A stretch of 64,000 bases of DNA, taken from positions 499,864,536 to 499,928,535 of the forward strand of contig NC_085137.1 in assembly GCF_035046485.1 (NCBI RefSeq), in the 5' to 3' direction. Within the stretch, counting starts at the first letter, position 1; every line of letters begins with the position of its first letter. Position numbers and translations under genes: made by a program. Shown here piece by piece: positions 57,148 to 64,000 of this stretch. The notes under the pieces are model-generated. The model saw only the letters and a program-made list of their open reading frames with translations. It had not been told where the DNA came from and searched no databases. Source of the DNA: Aedes albopictus. Lineage: Eukaryota; Arthropoda; Insecta; Diptera; Culicidae.

Positions 57148-60100
57148 CTGAAACCCACTGTGACTACAATTAATTTATTTACAATTTGACGGATAGAACT
57201 ATTGGAGCCGTTTGAACTTGACAGTTCGAGCACAGACAAACAGACGTAACACTCTTCAAAACGGCTTGGCACATGCATTTAACGTTCAATTCAAATTTCA
57301 TTTGATTTGCTCGATCGTTCCACCAGAGGCGCTAGTGTTCGATCACTTTGACGTTTGCCAGTGTACATGTTGCTGAATGATGCAAACGAAAATAACAGGC
57401 AATTTGTGTCGAAGTGTGCGTGTCAGAAAAACGTCAAATCGAAATCCATCATGGCCGACAGTGTCGCGCGCGGTTCTACCAACAGGTGGCGATGTGCTCA
57501 TGAAAATGACACCGGGCAAATATGTTTGATGTATTTCCTCTAAGAGTTACGTCCGTTTGTCTGTGGTTAGAGAAAGCATGAATACATATGACGAGAGTAT
57601 CGTTACCGTAAAAATAATAAATTAAAGTTAATCCTAGACATCATTCGATTTGGGAAAAAGGAAAAAAAAAAACACCACATTTGACATCAAACTTAGTGAA
57701 CTGTCGGATCAGTTAAAGTAGAAGCATCTCGTTTTTATTTCAGATCACTTGAGTGTCGACTTGACTAGATGCGAAAAATGTTTAATTACATTTTGAATAT
57801 ACAAAGGCTGTCGAAAGCTTGAGCTTCTAAAGTTACCAGTGTTTTTGGTTAGTTATTCTAGTTGCCAGTTTTCAGGATTTTCTATCCGCCAGACTGTAAA
57901 TATGGTTGTTGTACTTGGGACCCCCTGAATCGCCACTGAGATCCCATGAAACCCAAGAACCTCTGAAGCGTCCCTTGAGACCCCTTGAAACTCTCTGAAA
58001 TGCCTCTGATATCTACTGAAAACCCACCTGAAGCGCCCCTGAGACCCCTAGGAGCGCTGTGGAGCAGAGAAGGGGAATGTCATAAACATGTCATTTGGCT
58101 ATTTGAATTTAAATTTGTTTTACAATTTATTTGTTATTTTCATTTTGAGTTTGAGCTCGTTTGACCGGCTTCAGTTGCTACTCCAGTATCGCCAGATCAG
58201 CTACACTCACACAAGCAACCAATAACATAGCTGCTTCGGACTAACAGGCAGTGTGTGAGTGTTGATGGTCTTGTATTTTTTAGGCGACAATGGTGCATAT
58301 TGCGTCAGGTTGCAGGTCAATTGGGGAAGGGGAGGGAAGTGATGATTACAATCACTTGTTACCAACAGGTCGTCGAGTCCTCTGCGCTTGCAAAAGGTCA
58401 TGCGGATGTCGGTGTGTTGGTGGGAAATGTTTATTTTTGGCACAAGGTTTATGCATTGGTGCACGGATGTCAGGCTTTCACTTTACGCCTTGGGTGAAGA
58501 TTACTGTGAAGCGGCACAGTTCGATTGGTTGCATCACTTGTAGGCGTTATATGTTAGATTGACACCGTGCTTTGATGAAATTTGGAAGGAAGGGAAACGG
58601 CCTTTTAGAATTCGTTTATGGTTCTAGCGATCGCTACGAACATACGAATATACATGAGATGCATATGTAGGAGAGAAGGATGGAAAGATACAAAGTAGAA
58701 GGAAAGGGACTGGCTCGTCTGAACCTGGAACCTTCTGCATATACATCAGAAATGGTAGCCACTAGATCACCAAGCCCGTTTATTTGTCATTGTCATTTTG
58801 AAATTGAAAAATGTCATAACAGCTTTTTCTTGAAATTCCGTAACAATTCTCACCTTTGCCTTGGAGCTCTGCCATCTTAGGTTCCCTGAACCGCTCCTGA
58901 GATCTCCTGAAAATCCCTGGAGACCTCCTAGTACACCCTGAAACCCTCTTGGAACGCCCATGAGATCTTCAGGAAACCCCCTGAAAAACGCTGGGACCCC
59001 CCTAAAATGCCCCTGGAATCCCCTTGAATGCCCCTGAGACCCCCTGAAACGTACGCTGAGACCCCCGAACTAGCCCCCGAATCACCTACCTTCCTTTGCT
59101 CTCCCTTATAAACGACCTCAAGCCGCCGTTGCCATCGTTACCGTCATCATTAAATTTTCTTATGTACAATATTGATTCTGAATAGCTCTCCCCAAGGCTC
59201 TTGCTGTTTTTATGTAGGGCATAAATAATGTTCACTTAAAAACAAATTTTTGATAGAAGGCTCGGAGGGTCAAGTCACATATACCAATCAAATCAATTCA
59301 ACGAATTAAGATGATGTCTGTGTATGTATGTCTGTGTACATAAACGGTAACTCACTTTTAAGACATTTCCCATTGGTCGAATTTTCGGATTACAGCTCGA
59401 ATCGAACTGGAATTTTACCGCATTGTTTGCTATTAAAAATGGTCCGGATCAGTCAAGGCGTTCCGGAGTTATGACCATTCCAGTGATCCGGACCAGCACC
59501 AGAGGCCGTATATAAAATTGAACCAAGCCCCATTATGCGACACATCAAACTGCGGCGATTTTTGTAATCATCAGCATGGTTGACGAATTTTGTACGGAAT
59601 CAACACTGTAGGCCACAAAATTCCACGATGTTGGCCCAAAATTCAAGATGGCGGCCCAAAATTCAAGATGGCGACTGTTTAATAGAGTTTAGGCTCAAAA
59701 ACCATGCAATATGGGGTGCATTTGATATGGGGAAGATGTCTGGAGTCCAAAATTGACAACCCGAATATCCAAGATGGCGGTCTACAATCCAAGTTGGCGG
59801 CTCGAAATTCAAGATGGCGTCTGCTTAAGATTGAAGGATTCGTCATTGATATCGTCGTCATCATTGAAATTTCAAAAGCAGTTTTCTCTTTCATAATATA
59901 AATGTTCACCATGAAAATGTATTCACTGTATTTTATTCTACATTTGGTTTCAGGAGTGTTTTAGGTGATTTCAAAGGGTTGCATGGGGCTTTCAGGGGTG
60001 TTTTAGAGACGGAGCATATCTTCCGATCTCAAACCTATAATGTAGTGGGCGTTCTTATCACCATGGCCATTTGTGACCACGAATAGTTTTTATTTTGCAG

Positions 60101-60657
60101 AATGAACATTGTGAATTTTCCCAGCACTCCTCAGGGGTATTTTAGAATGTCTCAGGGTGCTTCAAGGGTATTTCAGGGGGCATTGGGTAAGACCTTGGAG
60201 CTCCCTCAATCTTTGAATCACCCCTTAAACTCCTTGAAACGTCTGTAAAGAGATTCAATCCCATCTGATACCTCTTAAACGCTCCTCGAATGCCCCTGAA
60301 ACCACCTAAAACCTTCCTAAATCTCATTGGGACCTCCCCCTTCACACCGTATACCGTTTCTTTTTAGGCTCCCTGAAAATCCAGGAAACCACATTAGCTC
60401 CATCTCAGACTTTCCACAAGCAAAACCTGTTCTCGTGAGCTAAGCTCGATCATTTAAAGCACTGACTTAATTTATGCACGCAATTTCCTCTGGAGCTGTT
60501 CGGAAACCACGTAGACTAGTTTTTGAGTATCTCAGACCCCCCTTCCCATCTGTTAAAAATAATTTGAAATATATATGTTGGACCTCCCACTTCCTCCCCC
60601 TTCTGGCCTAGAAGTCTATGTTTTAATTTATACACCTTCAGTTCAGGGCAAGACGTT
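57148..60657. repeat. Gene-poor region with scattered degenerate repeats
   Basis: CCTGAAACCCC-type tracts at 57918-58066, 58885-59090 and 60200-60345, in inverted form at 59950-60000 and 60120-60180. At 59638-59818 there are five variants of AAATTCAAGATGGCGGC. (TGTATG)-like simple sequence near 59318. No gene supported. Confidence 0.5.
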
Positions 60658-60668
60658 CGAATGTATTT

Positions 60669-61078
60669 CTTCTTCTTCTTCTTCTTCTTCTTCTTCTTCT
60701 TCTTCTTCTTCTTCTTCTTCTTCTTCTTCTTCTTCTTCTTCTTCTTCTTCTTCTTCTTCTTCTTCTTCTTCTTCTTCTTCTTCTTCTTCTTCTCCTCCTT
60801 CTTCTCCTTCTCCTTCTTCTTCTTCTTCTTCTTTATGGCTTGGCATTGGCATTGGAACTTGGCTTGCCTTTCTTGAACTTAGTATTCTTAGAGCACTTCC
60901 ACAGTTATTAATTGAAGGGCTTCCTTTGCCTGCTATTGCATGGTTTTTGTATATTGTGAGGCGAGACAATGATACACTATGCCCAGGGAGTCGAGGAAAT
61001 TTTCCCGACCGGAACGGGAATCGAATCCGCCGTCTCCGGATTGGCGATCCCCAAACCGCCAGGCTAAATGAAGACCCC
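60669..61078 (-). mobile_element. tRNA-derived SINE, copy 3, with expanded (GAA)n tail
   Basis: Minus-strand SINE with B box GGATTCGATTCC and a (TTC)n run (plus strand) of about 165 bases at 60669-60833, far longer than in copy 2. The 11-bp flank CGAATGTATTT / CGAGTGTATTT (60658-60668, 61079-61089) is the target duplication with one change. Confidence 0.85.
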
Positions 61079-61149
61079 CGAGTGTATTTACCGTTTTTCA
61101 ATGTTAAGCGAACGGCTTATAACGAGAGTGGAGAATTGAAACTTCCAAC

Positions 61150-62472
61150 CAGGGTTGCCATTATGCCAGATTTATCTGGCGCTGCCAGATTTTCAGGTGG
61201 CAAAAAGACAAAAAGAGAAACCATCGATTTTGCCAGATTTTTTATTTCAAGCCAGACTATTTATCAACGCAACTCCTCCTTGGTGTTTTGAAAAATTATC
61301 TTATCGATCTAGCAATTTTGAGACAACCTAAAATTTCGCGTCTTTTATCTTAATCTGTTTGCTGAAAACTCGTTAATTTTCTTGCACATTCAAATAATCA
61401 TCGATAATTATTGTCGGTTCTCGTTTTTCAGCTGAATAAGATTTAGAGAATATTTGTAAGTATGTTATCTAAGTACAAAATTACATTTGATACATTTGAA
61501 GAAATATGAGTTACACAGCTTGTATAATGTTTAGTTGGTTTGGTGGAAATTGTAGCTATACTCGACAATTATTCTTGTTCGACTTCGTATTATTGACTAA
61601 AATGACTGAGTCGACGGAGAGGCGAAACGGCAATGTATTTTTGCTTATTCAATGCAGAAATAGTCCAGTTAGCTCTGTTCTTTCTCAGTAACTGTAAACA
61701 TTTTGCACCTTGAGCACAATACTAAAATTTAAAATTATTTTGAACTACTGATAGGGTAAATGTACCAATAGTGGTGCTATTAGTAGCTCCTTGTAGTAAA
61801 GTAATTGAATAAAATTGATAATACCACTAAATAAAAAGTCTGAAAGCGTTAATCGGTAGTTTTTCACTTAAATTTGCTAGGAAAAATGTAAAAACCATTG
61901 TTTATTTCAGTTTTAATCAATAAATCACTTGCACCAACTATAGGTACACGGTTCCTATTATGGAGGTAAAATTTAACATTGGTTCCTATAGTGGCGCATC
62001 CCATTGAATTCTTATGGGACCCACCACTATAGGAACACTACCACCACTATAGGTGCAAAGGAGCAAAAAAAATAAGGAAAATAATTGTTTTAAATAGGTT
62101 TTTCGGTAAATCTTGAACACAAAACTGAATTAATGTTAGTATTTAGGTATGATGCATCTATTAAAAATGTCATTTGCAAGCTTTTTGGTCGAAATAGTGC
62201 TAAATTGCCACTACCACCACTATTGGTACTACCTCCACTAAGGGAGCTTTTACCCTAATGATTTTTATCATACTACATATGAAATTATTTTGAAGGCACT
62301 ATAATCTAAAAAAAAACAAATATTATTGCACACTGTTTTATTATTCAAATCATAAATTCAGTACAAATTTGATCTAAGTTAAGGATTTTCTTAGCAACGT
62401 GTAGTGCCAGATTTTGCCAGACTTTTAATTGCGGACTTGCCAGATAAGTTCAAAAATGTAGTGGCAACCCTG
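61150..62472. mobile_element. Nonautonomous hAT-like element
   Basis: Ends CAGGGTTGCCA / TGGCAACCCTG, with more inverted GCCAGAT motifs inside. Perfect 8-bp duplication CTTCCAAC at 61142-61149 and 62473-62480; 8 bp plus a CAGGG start is typical of hAT transposons. No transposase frame. Contains a second TIR element at 61754-62257. Confidence 0.85.
61754..62257. mobile_element. 504-bp TIR element nested in the hAT-like element
   Basis: GGGTAAA...TTTACCC with TA at 61752-61753 and 62258-62259. The motif ACCACTATAGG or its inverse occurs about eight times inside. Confidence 0.72.
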
Positions 62473-62480
62473 CTTCCAAC

Positions 62481-64000
62481 TCCAGATTAGTAGAATATGT
62501 ATTTAAAAAGTATCTTGAAATCATTCTTGAGATTTCAAGATTTTCATGAACCCTGACTTTGTTAATGTTTGTAGTGAAAAAAAAAGCTACTGTTCGGCAA
62601 AAAAAATATAAAGACTGATCTCCTCTTTCTACTTTGGATACCCCAAAAGTTCCAAATAAATGCAGAAAAACTCATGTATTATTTGAATTTATGAGTTTAA
62701 ATTCTTTAGTCGAATGCTTTTAACCTACATGCTACGAAGTCACTCGGATATCGCCTTTGCAAGGTGAACAGAATCCAATTTCCATGAGACCGTCTTGTTT
62801 TATTTTGTTAACGCAACCCAAACCTATTGCTTCACGATAAGAGAGAGTCTCAACAAAGTAACAAAAAAACTGTATAAAATGCGGGGCACTAACCACTGTT
62901 GTTGTTCACCTAGCTCGAGTGTGCTAAAGTTCAAAACGTTCCACTGCACCAATTGCAACATCAAATAAATTGGAACCAAGGTCATGAGAAGGTACCTGCC
63001 TTCAAACATCGCACCGTCGCGTTGATCTCAAGCTTTCCGCGGAACGAACGGTTGTTCAACTCAAACCTTGACACCGTGCCAAAAACGGCACCACCACCGA
63101 GAGATGTCTGTCTGTCTGTCTGCCAGCCAAACCGTTCGTTGTCCTACAGACAGACAGTTCACCACTCACTCTAATGATGATGTGACATGGTGTGATCTAT
63201 ACGCGGCGAGAAAACTGAACGGGACCTAGCTCACGATCTTCAAGGGTATATGGGGCTTGATGGGACCGAGTTTCATTTCTATTTCAGCAGTAGCCCAAGT
63301 TTCCCCTAGAGGAATGTGCACCTCGGCGGGTTGTTACCCTTTGCTCACGGTGGATTGATTTCATCTAACGAAACTGAAAAAACAACTCTCCCCAACCCAT
63401 CACATGCTGCACCCGTCACTCATCGTGACCATGCCCAAACCGCACCGTCCACCGCTCAGCGAGATGTCTTTCAACAATTCCACACAACATCAACAGAGTT
63501 TATAACCGTCGCAGGCTGTACCTAATCTTATGGAGGTCTACTAGAGACTGTAAAACACAGCGCGCTATGGCATCTGCGTAGATAGCTGCACGACATAACA
63601 AAGCAATCACCTACCTTGTCTGGTGGTGCAGCAAGTTGACTAACATGTTAGAGCCAAATTCCAAGCCGAAAACAGCTGACCAATTTAGGTGAGAAATTCA
63701 CACTTACAGGCATGCCTACATATGTACCTTTACGGGCTTCGTCATCGAGATAGGGCAAACTGGGGAGCATTGATTCATTTCAATGTTGTAAAACAGCTAG
63801 AAGTGTTTACATTTTGGCATATATAACTTTTTTTTTTTAGCACAAGTCGATATATTTTTAAAACTTTTCGAAAGGGGGATTACCGTACGGGTTTGGAGAG
63901 GAGGGTCTCAGATTTTCATGAATCTTTTTCCACAGGCAGGGATATATGAATGAAAAAAATTGATAAAATTTTAAGGTCGCCTATTTTTCCGGAAAGCTCC
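62481..64000. other. Right end of the window, no gene recognised
   Basis: Short frames only. (TGTC)n at 63105-63120 is followed by its inverse ACAGACAGACAG at 63145-63156, a small hairpin. No coding evidence. Confidence 0.4.

Overview
The window is a repeat-rich animal nuclear DNA segment, most likely from a culicine mosquito of the genus Aedes. The inference rests on small GT-AG introns inside recognisable insect genes, multi-kilobase introns swollen by transposons, tRNA-derived SINEs resembling the Aedes Feilai type, BEL/Pao and Ty3/gypsy elements, and many terminal-inverted-repeat (TIR) MITEs flanked by TA. There is no operon logic here; the genes are independent eukaryotic transcription units.

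Four host genes can be supported. (1) Positions 2-88 (+) hold the last codons of eIF3g. (2) 584-1522 (-) is a two-exon zeste/Myb-SANT-like DNA-binding protein, convergent with eIF3g. (3) A Ser/Thr kinase runs on the + strand from 3166 to 19680, assembled here from exon 1 (3166-3233, glycine loop), exon 2 (8010-8620, Lys to subdomain IX) and a last exon (about 19499-19680). Intron 1 contains a 2.17-kb perfect hexanucleotide array (about 361 copies). Intron 2 contains 8.3 kb of GGAATTCC-like degenerate satellite that switches strand several times. (4) A secreted pancreatic-type lipase with a C-terminal PLAT domain runs on the - strand from 50029 to 22249 in five coding exons whose splice phases join exactly to 553 aa. 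Its two large introns (12.6 and 12.3 kb) are packed with transposons.

Layout: 0-3 kb eIF3g end, zeste-like gene, head-to-head MITE pair; 3-20 kb kinase gene; 20-22 kb fold-back elements; 22-25 kb lipase 3' exons with a fold-back MITE family (one copy nested in another); 25-29 kb broken BEL/Pao (-) carrying a non-LTR fragment and a MITE that itself holds a TIR element with a tRNA-like core; 30.9-36.3 kb full-length Ty3/gypsy element (+) with LTRs, 5-bp target duplication and a 591-bp MITE inside pol; 36.8-37.6 kb main lipase exon; 38-49.9 kb intron with MITEs and a TSD-flanked retroposon; 49.9-50.0 kb lipase signal-peptide exon; 50-64 kb gene-poor sequence with SINEs, MITEs, a nonautonomous hAT-like element and tracts of degenerate CCTGA-type repeats.

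The signals most worth following are the intronic hexanucleotide array (each unit supplies a UGCU motif in the kinase pre-mRNA), two unrelated TIR elements with pol III-like tRNA cores, three tiny (50-105 bp) retroinsertions consisting of little more than one LINE-type 3' stem-loop, and the switching inverted satellite. Exact splice sites, species and family names are inference from sequence reading alone.
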